A DNA stretch of 47,080 nt from an uncultured Flavobacteriales bacterium. Its GTDB lineage: Bacteria; Bacteroidota; Bacteroidia; Flavobacteriales; Weeksellaceae. This document shows, piece after piece, positions 8,674 through 16,239 of the stretch. Each line of letters starts with the position of its first letter. Position 1 is the first letter of the stretch. Location: contig CALFIE010000098.1 in NCBI GenBank assembly GCA_937876095.1, positions 1 to 47,080 on the forward strand, written 5' to 3'. The notes beneath the pieces were generated by a model. It saw only the letters and a program-made list of their open reading frames with translations, ran no database searches and was not told the DNA's origin. The position numbers and the translations under genes were made by a program.

Positions 8674-8818
8674 TTTTTTAAATAATTAATTTTGGTTAAA
8701 AGTAGCCAATTTTCGCGAATACGCAAACATTTTTTACATCTAATGCATATCACACAATCTGTGTGCCAAATTTTCAATTAAAATTAAAGGCATATACTTT
8801 TTTCTAAGTAATGCAACG

Positions 8819-10744
8819 TTAATTCAATTTTCTATTAATCACCCGATTCATATAATCTTGGTACCACGCTTTTGCAAGCAACTCCCCTTTTTCTATTTCT
8901 GGATTTTTTGCAGTATTGATGAGATTTTTTTCTAATCCCAAATCATCTTTTGCATAAATACCTGTAAAATTTGCACCATCAAAAAGGTAGATATAATTCC
9001 CGATCATAAATTGTTCGGTTCCTGTAGAATTCACTATAAATGGATTTTCTCTCTTGTCTGAAACTAAACTTCTACCCCAACTTCTGATTTTTTTGTTATA
9101 ACCAATTAGATCTGCTAAAGTTGGGTAAATATCGATCTGTTGTGCCAATTCAGGATTTTTACCTTGTAAATGATAAGCAGGATTTTCGGAATAAAAAAGA
9201 AGCGGGACTGCAAATCTGTTCATGGCTTTGGTATATTCTGGATAGTACGTTTCATTGGTATGATCACCTGTTATTACAAAAATGGTGTTGTGAAACCAAG
9301 GTTTCTTTTTGGCAGTTTCAAAAAATTTCTTGATTGCAAAATCGGTATATTGCATTGGTTCGTGCATGACGATTTTTCCTTTTTTGAATTTCCCTTGGTA
9401 TTTTTCGGGAATTTTAAAAGGATCGTGTGAAGATGCCGTGAAAACCGTTGTCATAAATGGCTGTTTCTTCCCAATATTATTGGCAAAATATTGTAAAAAA
9501 GGTTCGTCCCAAATCGCCCAAATTCCATCGAAATCGGCATCATTGTTATATTCTGTTTTCCCAAAATAATTTTTGAAACCCAAAATATTGCCAAAACCTT
9601 GAAATCCCATACTTCCGTTTGGAGCACCGTGATAAAAACTGGTATCATAACCCAAATCATTACAAACGGAAACGATGGATTGGATTTTTTGATTGGCATA
9701 AGGTGAACTGGTAAATGCATCTTTCAAAGAAGGAATTCCTGCCAAAACACTGCTCATTCCGTGGATTGATTGTCTACCATTAGCAAAAGTATTCGGGAAA
9801 ATTAAGCTGTGTTGCGCCAAAGAATCTACAAAAGGTGTGTATGAAACATAATCAGTAATGTTTTTATCTTCATTAAAAGCACCTGAATATTCTCTCCCAA
9901 AACTCTCTACGATGAAAATCACGATATTCGGTCGATTCTCTACCTCACGTTGGTATAATTTGTACGGATGAATATTTTCATCAATATATTTTTCATCTAC
10001 AAAATTCACCAACTCAAAATTGTTGGTATCTATGGTTCTAAAAAATGAAAAAGCGCTGTTCAATACCAAATTGCCTTGCAAAGGATTTGTCACAAATTTA
10101 TTAGCATCTACCATATTGATAGGACGTGTAGAATGCTTGAAATCACCTCTAATTCCACCAACTACCAATGTTGCAACCACACAAAGTGTGAGGATAGATT
10201 CTACAAAATACGGCAGTAAATATTTGGGTTTTCTTTCAGAAATTTGGACTTTTTTATACAAAAAAATCCAAAAAATGAGTAGAACAACATACCAAATTAG
10301 CACAAAAGGATGCGCTAAAACCGATTGCCAAAAAATTTTCCCTAAATTATTCTCGTGTTCCGCCACTTGAAATGCAGCAGTGGTAAGTCTGGCTTGCGAA
10401 AATCGGTAATAAATCATATCTCCGAAATTCAAAGCATAAGCAATTCCATTGGTTATGAAATACAACCAAAACAGAAATTTCTGGTATTTCTGAGTAGAAT
10501 TGATGATAATTGGCACTAAACTAAGCAAAATAAAAAGCGAATTCACATACAAAATCGCGGTACAATCAAAAGCCAAACCATGAAAAGCAATCGATAGATA
10601 ATCGCGAATTCCGTCAACAGGAATTAAATCTTGGTTGAAATACCAAAAAAGCAAACGTGCAATTTGGTAAAAGAAAAACGCCAAAAAAATTCTGTAAAGC
10701 AGCACCAATATTTCTCGCCTCCTAAATTCTGAATACCATTTCAT
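8819..10744 (-). CDS. LTA-synthase-type membrane sulfatase (phosphoglycerol transferase family)
   Basis: A 641-residue protein with about five N-terminal membrane helices (residues about 12-200) and an outward-facing sulfatase/alkaline-phosphatase-fold domain from about 270. Visible active-site pieces are NIVIFIVESFGREYSG (Glu280 as a metal ligand), FANGRQSIHGMSS (Ser326 as likely nucleophile where LtaS has Thr), SSHDPF and FVITGDHTNE (Asp-His metal ligands). Bacteroidota lack lipoteichoic acid, so the likely role is moving a phosphoglycerol or phosphoethanolamine head group onto envelope glycans or lipids; the acceptor is unknown. It is divergent from pssA, an enzyme of phospholipid head-group synthesis, with 79 bases between the starts. 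Confidence 0.9.
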   Translation of the reverse strand: MKWYSEFRRREILVLLYRIFLAFFFYQIARLLFWYFNQDLIPVDGIRDYLSIAFHGLAFDCTAILYVNSLFILLSLVPIIINSTQKYQKFLFWLYFITNGIAYALNFGDMIYYRFSQARLTTAAFQVAEHENNLGKIFWQSVLAHPFVLIWYVVLLIFWIFLYKKVQISERKPKYLLPYFVESILTLCVVATLVVGGIRGDFKHSTRPINMVDANKFVTNPLQGNLVLNSAFSFFRTIDTNNFELVNFVDEKYIDENIHPYKLYQREVENRPNIVIFIVESFGREYSGAFNEDKNITDYVSYTPFVDSLAQHSLIFPNTFANGRQSIHGMSSVLAGIPSLKDAFTSSPYANQKIQSIVSVCNDLGYDTSFYHGAPNGSMGFQGFGNILGFKNYFGKTEYNNDADFDGIWAIWDEPFLQYFANNIGKKQPFMTTVFTASSHDPFKIPEKYQGKFKKGKIVMHEPMQYTDFAIKKFFETAKKKPWFHNTIFVITGDHTNETYYPEYTKAMNRFAVPLLFYSENPAYHLQGKNPELAQQIDIYPTLADLIGYNKKIRSWGRSLVSDKRENPFIVNSTGTEQFMIGNYIYLFDGANFTGIYAKDDLGLEKNLINTAKNPEIEKGELLAKAWYQDYMNRVINRKLN

Positions 10745-10749
10745 AAAAG

Positions 10750-10757
10750 CAAAAATA
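10750..10757 (-). promoter_or_regulatory. -7 promoter box of the sulfatase gene
   Basis: TATTTTTG on the minus strand ends five bases before ATG 10744, predicting a leader of about two bases. Confidence 0.5.
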
Positions 10758-10810
10758 CATATTTTTAGTTTTTGGAGCGTTCTTTTTTATGGTGCTCCTA
10801 TAAAATTCCT

Positions 10811-10818
10811 TATTTTTG
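10811..10818 (+). promoter_or_regulatory. -7 promoter box of pssA
   Basis: TATTTTTG ends five bases before ATG 10824, predicting a leader of about two bases. No TTG at standard -33 spacing. Confidence 0.5.
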
Positions 10819-10823
10819 TACTT

Positions 10824-11537
10824 ATGAAATTCATCACCAACAATTTTGCAAACGCCTTCACATTGGGAAATCTTTTTTCGGGAAGTATTGGTGTTATCAA
10901 TCTAATTCAGGGGAATTACCAAATTACAGCGGTTTGCATCATCATTTCATTAATCCTTGATTTTTTTGATGGATTTGTTGCAAGAGCCATGAAATCGAGT
11001 TCTACTCTTGGTGCACAACTCGACAGTCTTGCAGATATGGTAAGTTTCGGATTATTACCCGGAATTGTGATGTACAAAGCATTAGAACCATTCGGAAACG
11101 AATTTTTGGGAATGAATTTGCCTTTTGAATTGAAATATTTCGGATTGTTTGTCACGCTGTTTTCTTGTCTCAGATTGGCGATTTTCAATTTAGATGAGGA
11201 GCAATCGTACTATTTCAAAGGATTGAATACACCAAGTAACACGATTCTACTTTTTGGTTTGTACTACGCATTTTTAGAAAAAAATAATTTTTGGTTTTTA
11301 TTTGAAAATTCTACGTATTTGGTAGGTTTGGTGATTTTAAGTTCTTGGCTTTTGGTTTCGCCCATCAAAATGATTGCCATGAAATTCAAATCCAAAAAAC
11401 TGCAAGACAATTACCCAAAATTGGTATTATTAATAGGGGCAATTGCACTATTACTTGCATTCGGAATCGTAGGAATTCCTTTGGTAATCGTGTATTATAT
11501 TTTGATCTCTGTATTTTTTCAAAAACAATTAAAATAA
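10824..11537 (+). CDS. pssA: CDP-diacylglycerol-serine O-phosphatidyltransferase
   Basis: A 237-residue integral membrane protein. The CDP-alcohol phosphotransferase motif is complete: Asp46, Asp49-Gly50, Ala53-Arg54, Gly63, Asp67 and Asp71 (DFFDGFVARAMK followed by LGAQLDSLADMVSFG). The N-terminus NNFANAFTLGNLFSG is typical of PssA. About six further helices follow. It makes phosphatidylserine, the precursor of phosphatidylethanolamine, from CDP-diacylglycerol and serine at the inner membrane. The 70 bases between its stop and the next gene consist almost wholly of heptamer repeats. Confidence 0.94.
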   Translation: MKFITNNFANAFTLGNLFSGSIGVINLIQGNYQITAVCIIISLILDFFDGFVARAMKSSSTLGAQLDSLADMVSFGLLPGIVMYKALEPFGNEFLGMNLPFELKYFGLFVTLFSCLRLAIFNLDEEQSYYFKGLNTPSNTILLFGLYYAFLEKNNFWFLFENSTYLVGLVILSSWLLVSPIKMIAMKFKSKKLQDNYPKLVLLIGAIALLLAFGIVGIPLVIVYYILISVFFQKQLK

Positions 11538-11607
11538 ATACGAGTTACGAGATGCGAGATACGAGTCAACAACTCGGAACTCAAAACTCGGAACTCGGAA
11601 CTCACTT
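11538..11607 (+). repeat. Two heptamer tandem-repeat blocks in opposite orientation
   Basis: Block 1 (11539-11566) is four heptamers: TACGAGT, TACGAGA, TGCGAGA, TACGAGT. After CAAC, block 2 (11571-11605) is five heptamers: AACTCGG, AACTCAA, AACTCGG, AACTCGG, AACTCAC. GAG in block 1 complements CTC in block 2, so the blocks can fold on each other. They fill the spacer between pssA and the exonuclease and end two bases before its ATG, leaving no room for a Shine-Dalgarno site. Confidence 0.9.
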
Positions 11608-12372
11608 ATGAATCTAAAACTCCATAAACCGCTTTGTATTTTCGATTTAGAAACTACCGGAATCAATGTCGCTAAAGATAGAATTGTAGAAATTTGTATC
11701 TTAAAAGTGAATCCAGATGCGTCGCGCGAAAGCAAAACTTGGCTCGTAAATCCAGAAATGCCGATCTCAAAAGAAGCAACTGCAATACACGGAATCAGCG
11801 ATGATGATGTGAAAGATGCTCCAAAATTCAGAGAAATTGCTCCAAAAATTATGGAAATGATTTCTGGTGCAGATTTGGGCGGCTTCAATTCTAACCGTTT
11901 TGATGTGCCACTTTTAGCAGAAGAATTACTGAGAGCAGAACTGGATTTTGATTTAAATAAATTCAAACTAGTAGATGCACAAACGATTTTTCATAAAATG
12001 GAACCCCGAAATTTGACGGCGGCTTATCAATTTTATTGCAAAAAAAATCTAGAAAACGCACATTCTGCAGAAGCCGATGTTTTGGCAACATTTGAAGTTT
12101 TAGATGCACAAGTTGCTCATTATGAAAATTTACCAAATGATGTTGCTGGTCTCAGCGAAATCTCTTTTCACAACAAATTTGCAGATTTGGCTGGTTTTAT
12201 TGCATTTGATGAAGACGGGAAAGAAATCTTTACCTTTGGTAAATACAAAGGACAACCTGTGAAAGACGTTTTTGCAAAAGATTTGGGATATTATGGCTGG
12301 ATTCAGAATGCAGATTTCCCTTTGTACACCAAGAAAGTGTTGACTGGAATACAGTTGCGTTCTAAATTTTAG
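11608..12372 (+). CDS. DnaQ-like 3'-5' exonuclease with C-terminal DUF3820-like domain
   Basis: A 254-residue DEDD-type exonuclease. Exo I is IFDLETTGINV (Asp13, Glu15), Exo II lies in GFNSNRFDVPLLAEEL, and the region ENAHSAEADVLATFEVLDAQ gives the Exo III H/D pair (DEDDh type). This resembles the DNA polymerase III epsilon exonuclease fold, but there is no polymerase part. Residues about 205-254 (FTFGKYKGQPVKDVF, YYGWIQNADFP, TKKVL) match a small DUF3820-type domain often fused to such exonucleases. It is likely a nuclease in repair or RNA turnover. It is transcribed in the same direction as pssA and follows the heptamer array. Confidence 0.9.
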   Translation: MNLKLHKPLCIFDLETTGINVAKDRIVEICILKVNPDASRESKTWLVNPEMPISKEATAIHGISDDDVKDAPKFREIAPKIMEMISGADLGGFNSNRFDVPLLAEELLRAELDFDLNKFKLVDAQTIFHKMEPRNLTAAYQFYCKKNLENAHSAEADVLATFEVLDAQVAHYENLPNDVAGLSEISFHNKFADLAGFIAFDEDGKEIFTFGKYKGQPVKDVFAKDLGYYGWIQNADFPLYTKKVLTGIQLRSKF

Positions 12373-12408
12373 TTTATTACGAATTACTCGAATTTTCACG
12401 AATTAAAA

Positions 12409-12834
12409 ATGTCAAAATTAGTTAGAATACAATATTACGAAAACGCGATTGAAGCCAATCGTGATAAACAGATTTTGGCAGAAAATGGGGTGCAAAGTTT
12501 CATTGCCAATGAGCAAACCATACAAAGTGATTGGTTACTTTCGCAAGCTTTGGGTGGAATTCAGTTGCAGGTTTTTGAAGATGATGATGAAAAAGCAAAG
12601 GAAATTTTGCAAATTTTGCAAGATGAAAGCGCTGATTTTGAACTGGAAGTAGAACACACTATTGAAAATCCTGACTTCGATTTTGTGTGCCCAAAATGTG
12701 GTTCTAACCATATTTATCAGGACGAAAAACCAGGTGGTGCTTTCGGAATTAGTCTGCTTTTATTAAGTATTCCGATAAAAATTAGCAATAATAACTACCA
12801 TTGTTACTATTGCGGAAATGAGTTTAAACATTAA
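12409..12834 (+). CDS. DUF2007 protein with C-terminal zinc ribbon
   Basis: A 141-residue cytoplasmic protein. Residues 1-70 match DUF2007, a putative signal-transducing domain related to PII (MSKLVRIQYYENAIEANRDKQILAENG, then LGGIQLQVFEDDDEKAKEIL). Residues about 98-141 hold two Cys pairs, CPKCG and CYYCG, a zinc ribbon interrupted by a hydrophobic SLLLLSIPI stretch. Function unknown. It is 36 bases downstream of the exonuclease and probably cotranscribed. Confidence 0.82.
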   Translation: MSKLVRIQYYENAIEANRDKQILAENGVQSFIANEQTIQSDWLLSQALGGIQLQVFEDDDEKAKEILQILQDESADFELEVEHTIENPDFDFVCPKCGSNHIYQDEKPGGAFGISLLLLSIPIKISNNNYHCYYCGNEFKH

Positions 12835-12845
12835 TGAAAACCTAA

Positions 12846-12892
12846 AACTTTGTCAAAGATAATTTCCTGCTGAAATTGAACTTTGACAAAGT
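12846..12892. repeat. Pair of inverted CTTTGnCAAAG sites
   Basis: ACTTTGTCAAAG ending at 12858 and CTTTGACAAAGT at 12881-12892 are perfect reverse complements over 12 bases. Each is itself a near-palindrome (CTTTG-n-CAAAG). They lie between the DUF2007 stop and the FAH-family start. This could be a terminator-like hairpin with a 22-base loop, a paired operator, or a dispersed repeat. Confidence 0.7.
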
Positions 12893-12924
12893 GAAAAACT
12901 CCCATCATCAAATAACTAATAAAA

Positions 12925-13533
12925 ATGAAAATCATCTGCATCGGTAGAAATTACGTAGATCACGCCAAAGAATTGGGGAACGAAGTGCCTGAAAGTCCTG
13001 TTATTTTTATGAAACCAGACACTGCTGTCCTGAAAAAAGGCAGCGATTTCTATATTCCCGAATTTTCTAACGAGGTACACTATGAACTGGAAGTGGTCTT
13101 GAAAATCTCTAAAGGTGGAAAATACATTCTACAAGAAAATGCGCACAAACATTTCGACGAAATTGGTTTGGGAATCGATTTCACAGCAAGAGATTTGCAA
13201 AATAATTTGAAAACCAAAGGTTTACCTTGGGAATTGGCAAAAGCTTTTGACGGAAGTGCAGTAATCTCAGAATTTTATAAAAAAGATGATTTTGATTTGA
13301 AAAATTTGCAATTTTCTTTACTAAAAAACAAACAGGAAGTACAAATCGGAAATACTTCTCTGATGATTTTTTCGCCAGAAGAAATTATTGCTTTCGTTTC
13401 GCAATATTTCACATTGCGAGTTGGTGATCTCATCTTTACAGGAACACCAAAAGGAGTTGGGAAAGTGGTAGAAAATGATTTTTTGGAGGCGTATCTGGAA
13501 GATGAAAAGGTTTTTGAGTTAAGGATTCAATAA
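12925..13533 (+). CDS. Fumarylacetoacetate hydrolase family protein
   Basis: A 202-residue protein spanning a minimal FAH catalytic domain: MKIICIGRNYVDHAKELGNE at the start (His13 region), PVIFMKPDTAVL, the metal-binding NEVHYELEVVLKI (Glu-x-Glu), GIDFTARDLQ, KGLPWELAKAFDGSAVIS and GDLIFTGTPKGVG. Members hydrolyse acylpyruvates, decarboxylate oxaloacetate or act in aromatic catabolism, using Mg2+ or Mn2+. With no catabolic neighbours an acylpyruvase/oxaloacetate-decarboxylase-like housekeeping role is most likely. It is about 90 bases after DUF2007 on the same strand. Confidence 0.9.
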   Translation: MKIICIGRNYVDHAKELGNEVPESPVIFMKPDTAVLKKGSDFYIPEFSNEVHYELEVVLKISKGGKYILQENAHKHFDEIGLGIDFTARDLQNNLKTKGLPWELAKAFDGSAVISEFYKKDDFDLKNLQFSLLKNKQEVQIGNTSLMIFSPEEIIAFVSQYFTLRVGDLIFTGTPKGVGKVVENDFLEAYLEDEKVFELRIQ

Positions 13534-13539
13534 TTATTT

Positions 13540-13597
13540 AACACCCCGTCAAAATTTCTTCGAAATTTCGCCACCCCTCTAAAAGAGGGGAACTTCT
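13540..13597 (+). repeat. Dispersed double-hairpin repeat, copy A
   Basis: Begins AACACCCCGTC. Hairpin 1 is AAATTTC-TTC-GAAATTT; hairpin 2 is CCCCTCT-AAA-AGAGGGG; it ends GGGGAACTTCT. It shares its layout with copies at 13650-13704 and 24154-24204. It lies seven bases after the FAH-family stop, where it could also act as a 3' end structure. The rest of the 13534-13889 spacer holds copy B and the upstream region of the stress-protein gene; I see no ORF in it. Confidence 0.88.
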
Positions 13598-13649
13598 ACT
13601 TTGCAATTTTTGTGATTAGAAAATACCATTGTAATTCTTTTCATTAATC

Positions 13650-13704
13650 AACACCCCGTCAAAATCTATGATTTTGACACCTCTCTGAAAGAGGGTAACC
13701 TCTA
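13650..13704 (+). repeat. Dispersed double-hairpin repeat, copy B
   Basis: Begins AACACCCCGTC. Hairpin 1 is CAAAATC-TAT-GATTTTG; hairpin 2 is degenerate but still pairs through a G.T wobble (CTCTCT with AGAGGG). It is a direct repeat of copy A, 110 bases downstream. Confidence 0.86.
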
Positions 13705-13889
13705 CATTCATTTTTTGATTAAAAATACTTTCTGGAATTCTTCACAACCATCTATTGAAAATCTATCCATTTTTTTAGAAAATAATGGCGCATTACTTTG
13801 TAGTTGGAAAAACTTAACATACATTTTTCAATGGAAATCATTAATTATAATTAAAATTTCGTAACTTTAAACAACTAAAATTCAAAGCC

Positions 13890-14324
13890 ATGTTAAACAT
13901 TGTATTGCCTGTAGATTTTGGTGATTCTACAGAAAAATTGATAGATGGTGCCGTAAAATTCGCCAAAGAAACTGGTGGGAAAATCCACTTATTGCACGTT
14001 GCACCCGCTGATTTAGGATTTGCAATTGGAGATATGGGATTTCAGTATTTTCCTGAGATAGAACAAGTAGAAATAAAAGAGGAATTGAGAAGATTGGATG
14101 AACTAGAAAAAGAAATTCGAGCTCGTGGTTTAGATTGTGAACACCTATTGAAACAAGGAATTGCAGGTGATACCATTTTGGAATATGCAATAGAAAAGAG
14201 CGCCTCTTATATTGTGATGGGATCACATGGTAGAAGCAATATGTATGATGTTTTTGTAGGAAGTCTAACCAAAGAACTCACTCGTAAATCGCCAATTCCG
14301 GTAGTGGTGATTCCTATTCACTAA
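13890..14324 (+). CDS. Universal stress protein (UspA family)
   Basis: A 144-residue single USP domain. MLNIVLPVDFGDSTEKLIDGAVKFA is the first strand and helix; HLLHVAP is the second strand; the nucleotide-binding motif near the C-terminus is VMGSHGRSNMYDVFVGSLTKELTRKSPIPVVVIP (G-x2-G-x9-G-[S/T] form). It probably binds ATP and is induced in stress or growth arrest. It is separated from the FAH gene by 356 bases and followed by a strong bidirectional terminator, so it is monocistronic. A near-consensus box, TAACTTTA, is at 13862-13869. Confidence 0.93.
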   Translation: MLNIVLPVDFGDSTEKLIDGAVKFAKETGGKIHLLHVAPADLGFAIGDMGFQYFPEIEQVEIKEELRRLDELEKEIRARGLDCEHLLKQGIAGDTILEYAIEKSASYIVMGSHGRSNMYDVFVGSLTKELTRKSPIPVVVIPIH

Positions 14325-14347
14325 TTATTTGAACAAAAAAATTGTAA

Positions 14348-14373
14348 AAAATCCCGAAATATTTCGGGATTTT
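14348..14373. terminator. Bidirectional terminator
   Basis: AAAATCCCGAAAT / ATTTCGGGATTTT is a perfect 13-bp palindrome lying between the convergent stress-protein and DUF6341 genes. Confidence 0.85.
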
Positions 14374-14393
14374 ACTATATATAATCAATTTAT

Positions 14394-14627
14394 TTAATCT
14401 TCTTTTTTGTAAATTTTTGGGTCGTAATATGGGAAATTACCTTCGGTTGGTGAATAGTATTCTTTGTCTTTGTTGTTACCAAGCGTGGTAATCAATACAT
14501 AGCACCAGTAGCAGAATAATCCTGCTGCAACGAAGAATAAAATCCAATTCGCAACATTACCAGCGAAATCGAAAAATCCGAAAGACCATTTAAACACTTT
14601 GCTTAAGAATAACCAGAAAGAAGTCAT
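14394..14627 (-). CDS. DUF6341 family small membrane protein
   Basis: A 77-residue protein with one membrane helix (about residues 25-48, NWILFFVAAGLFCYWCYVLI) and a polar tail ending YYDPKIYKKED. The layout matches a short flavobacterial family I know as DUF6341; function unknown. It diverges from the DUF6427 gene, with 43 bases between the starts and interlocking promoter boxes, a pairing that suggests conserved linkage. Confidence 0.78.
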   Translation of the reverse strand: MTSFWLFLSKVFKWSFGFFDFAGNVANWILFFVAAGLFCYWCYVLITTLGNNKDKEYYSPTEGNFPYYDPKIYKKED

Positions 14628-14645
14628 TTTTTTACTTTTTTGAAT

Positions 14646-14653
14646 TAACTTTG
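14646..14653 (+). promoter_or_regulatory. -7 promoter box of the DUF6427 gene
   Basis: TAACTTTG, predicted leader about 14 bases before ATG 14671. Confidence 0.5.
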
Positions 14654-14655
14654 CA

Positions 14656-14663
14656 CAAATTTA
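14656..14663 (-). promoter_or_regulatory. -7 promoter box of the DUF6341 gene
   Basis: TAAATTTG on the minus strand, predicted leader about 25 bases. It lies two bases from the plus-strand box of the divergent gene. Confidence 0.5.
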
Positions 14664-14670
14664 TAAAAAA

Positions 14671-15591
14671 ATGTTCAAATTACTTTCAAAAGAAAGCAAT
14701 ATTTTTTCGATTCCGTTGTACATTGGGTTTTTATTGATGACTGTAATCGCATTCAACTTTATGAATTACAGTACTTTAGATGCAATTTCTGGAGTCATTA
14801 CATTTTCGGGAACTGCACTTGGATATTTTCTTTTTAACAAAATGGACCTGAATCAACAGAGTCATTTACCACTTTTTTTGTACACTTTTTTTGTATTTGC
14901 GCTTTATCCTGGTAATTTAGACATCGGAATTTCTGTAACTTTGCTTACCAATTCTTTCCTATTGCTAATTTTAACGAGTGAAAATGACCAAATTCGGAAA
15001 AATTCTTATGTATTAGTAGGTGCGATTTTAGCAATCAATTTTTTATTTTTGCCAACAACTTGGCCAATGGTAATTTTTGTAATTTTCCACATTATAGGAA
15101 CATCTGACAAAATTGGAATTACTATTTTACGCTTATTTTTTGGGATGATTCTTATTTTTATGAATTATTTTGGATTAATGTATTTCTTTGGAAATGATAG
15201 TTGGGATTCTAGATATTTGTTATTTGAAAGTCTGAAACCAATGACTCGATTTTATCCGCTCTATTGGTTAGCTCCTATTCTATTATTATTGCTTTTTTCG
15301 GTATTTGATCATTATAGAACTTACAACAAAAAAAGTCCTAGAAGTAAATATAAATATGGATTTCTGTTGCTCTACACATTTGCACAATTAATAACAGTGG
15401 TATTATACATGGGAAAAAGAACCGAGTATCTTCTATTTTTGGCTTTGCCTGTAACTATAATTTTAAGTAGGATGTTGCGATTCCGAACAGATTATAGAGT
15501 AAGTGAAGTGGGACTTTGGTTAATAATTTTCAGTCTCATAATATTTAAATTTGCAACTTATTTTACTAACTTAAATTTACTTGATATTTAA
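14671..15591 (+). CDS. DUF6427 family membrane protein
   Basis: A 306-residue polytopic membrane protein with roughly nine or ten hydrophobic segments (for example IPLYIGFLLMTVIAFNF, TLLTNSFLLLILT, WLAPILLLLLFSVF, LFLALPVTIILSRML). It belongs to a conserved flavobacterial family of unknown function (DUF6427). There is no signal peptide or enzymatic motif. Its TAA overlaps the next ATG by one base (TAATG), so translation of the downstream DUF3109 protein is probably coupled. Confidence 0.82.
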   Translation: MFKLLSKESNIFSIPLYIGFLLMTVIAFNFMNYSTLDAISGVITFSGTALGYFLFNKMDLNQQSHLPLFLYTFFVFALYPGNLDIGISVTLLTNSFLLLILTSENDQIRKNSYVLVGAILAINFLFLPTTWPMVIFVIFHIIGTSDKIGITILRLFFGMILIFMNYFGLMYFFGNDSWDSRYLLFESLKPMTRFYPLYWLAPILLLLLFSVFDHYRTYNKKSPRSKYKYGFLLLYTFAQLITVVLYMGKRTEYLLFLALPVTIILSRMLRFRTDYRVSEVGLWLIIFSLIIFKFATYFTNLNLLDI

Positions 15592-16175
15592 TGATTCAAA
15601 TTGATGATAAACTTATTTCTGAAGATATTTTTTCTGAAGAATTTGTATGTAACCTCAGCAAATGCAAAGGAGCTTGCTGTGTAGAAGGTGACATTGGTGC
15701 ACCTCTAGAAAAAGAAGAAACCAAAATTTTAGATGATATTTTCCCGAAAATTAAACCTTATTTACGAAAAGAAGGCATAAAATCATTAGAAGAACAAGGG
15801 AATTGGGTGGTTGATCCACATGATGGTGATTTTGTAACACCCATGGTTGAAGGAAAAGAATGTGCCTATGTAATTTTTGATGAAAAAGGCATCACCAAAT
15901 GTGGAATAGAAAAAGCCTATGAAGACGGAGTTGTAGATTGGCAAAAACCAATTTCTTGTCATTTGTATCCAATCAGAGTGCAGAAATATTCTACTTTTTC
16001 GGCGATTAATTATCACGAATGGCCAATTTGCAATGATGCTTGTATATTGGGAAAAGAACTGAAAGTTCCTGTTTACAAATTTTTGAAAACGCCAATTACC
16101 AGAAAATACGGTGAAGAATTTTACCAGACATTGTGTGAAGCAGCAGAAGTTTGGGAAAAAGAATTTGGAAATTAA
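15591..16175 (+). CDS. DUF3109 family cysteine-rich protein
   Basis: A 194-residue soluble protein with a cysteine cluster like the YkgJ/DUF3109 group: FVCNLSKCKGACCVEGDIGAPL near residue 20-42, ECAYV, TKCGIEKAYEDG, ISCHLYPIRV and CNDACILG. The eight or so Cys and nearby His suggest an Fe-S or zinc site. Function unknown. Start overlaps the stop of the DUF6427 gene by one base. Confidence 0.88.
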   Translation: MIQIDDKLISEDIFSEEFVCNLSKCKGACCVEGDIGAPLEKEETKILDDIFPKIKPYLRKEGIKSLEEQGNWVVDPHDGDFVTPMVEGKECAYVIFDEKGITKCGIEKAYEDGVVDWQKPISCHLYPIRVQKYSTFSAINYHEWPICNDACILGKELKVPVYKFLKTPITRKYGEEFYQTLCEAAEVWEKEFGN

Positions 16176-16180
16176 CACCA

Positions 16181-16217
16181 AAAAAATCCGTTGAAATTGA
16201 ATTTCAACGGATTTTTT
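16181..16217. terminator. Bidirectional terminator
   Basis: AAAAAATCCGTTGAAAT, loop TGA, then the exact complement ending in a run of T. It sits between the convergent DUF3109 and M16 peptidase genes. Confidence 0.85.
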
Positions 16218-16239
16218 TTTGAAAATTAGCTAAGTCTGA

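Noticed and set aside
9121..9569. Several plus-strand frames opposite the sulfatase gene
   Set aside because: They are antisense to a complete gene with conserved metal motifs.
13540..13704. CRISPR array from the two close direct repeats
   Set aside because: Only two copies, with internal stem-loops and differing sequences, and a third copy far away on the other strand; no cas genes.
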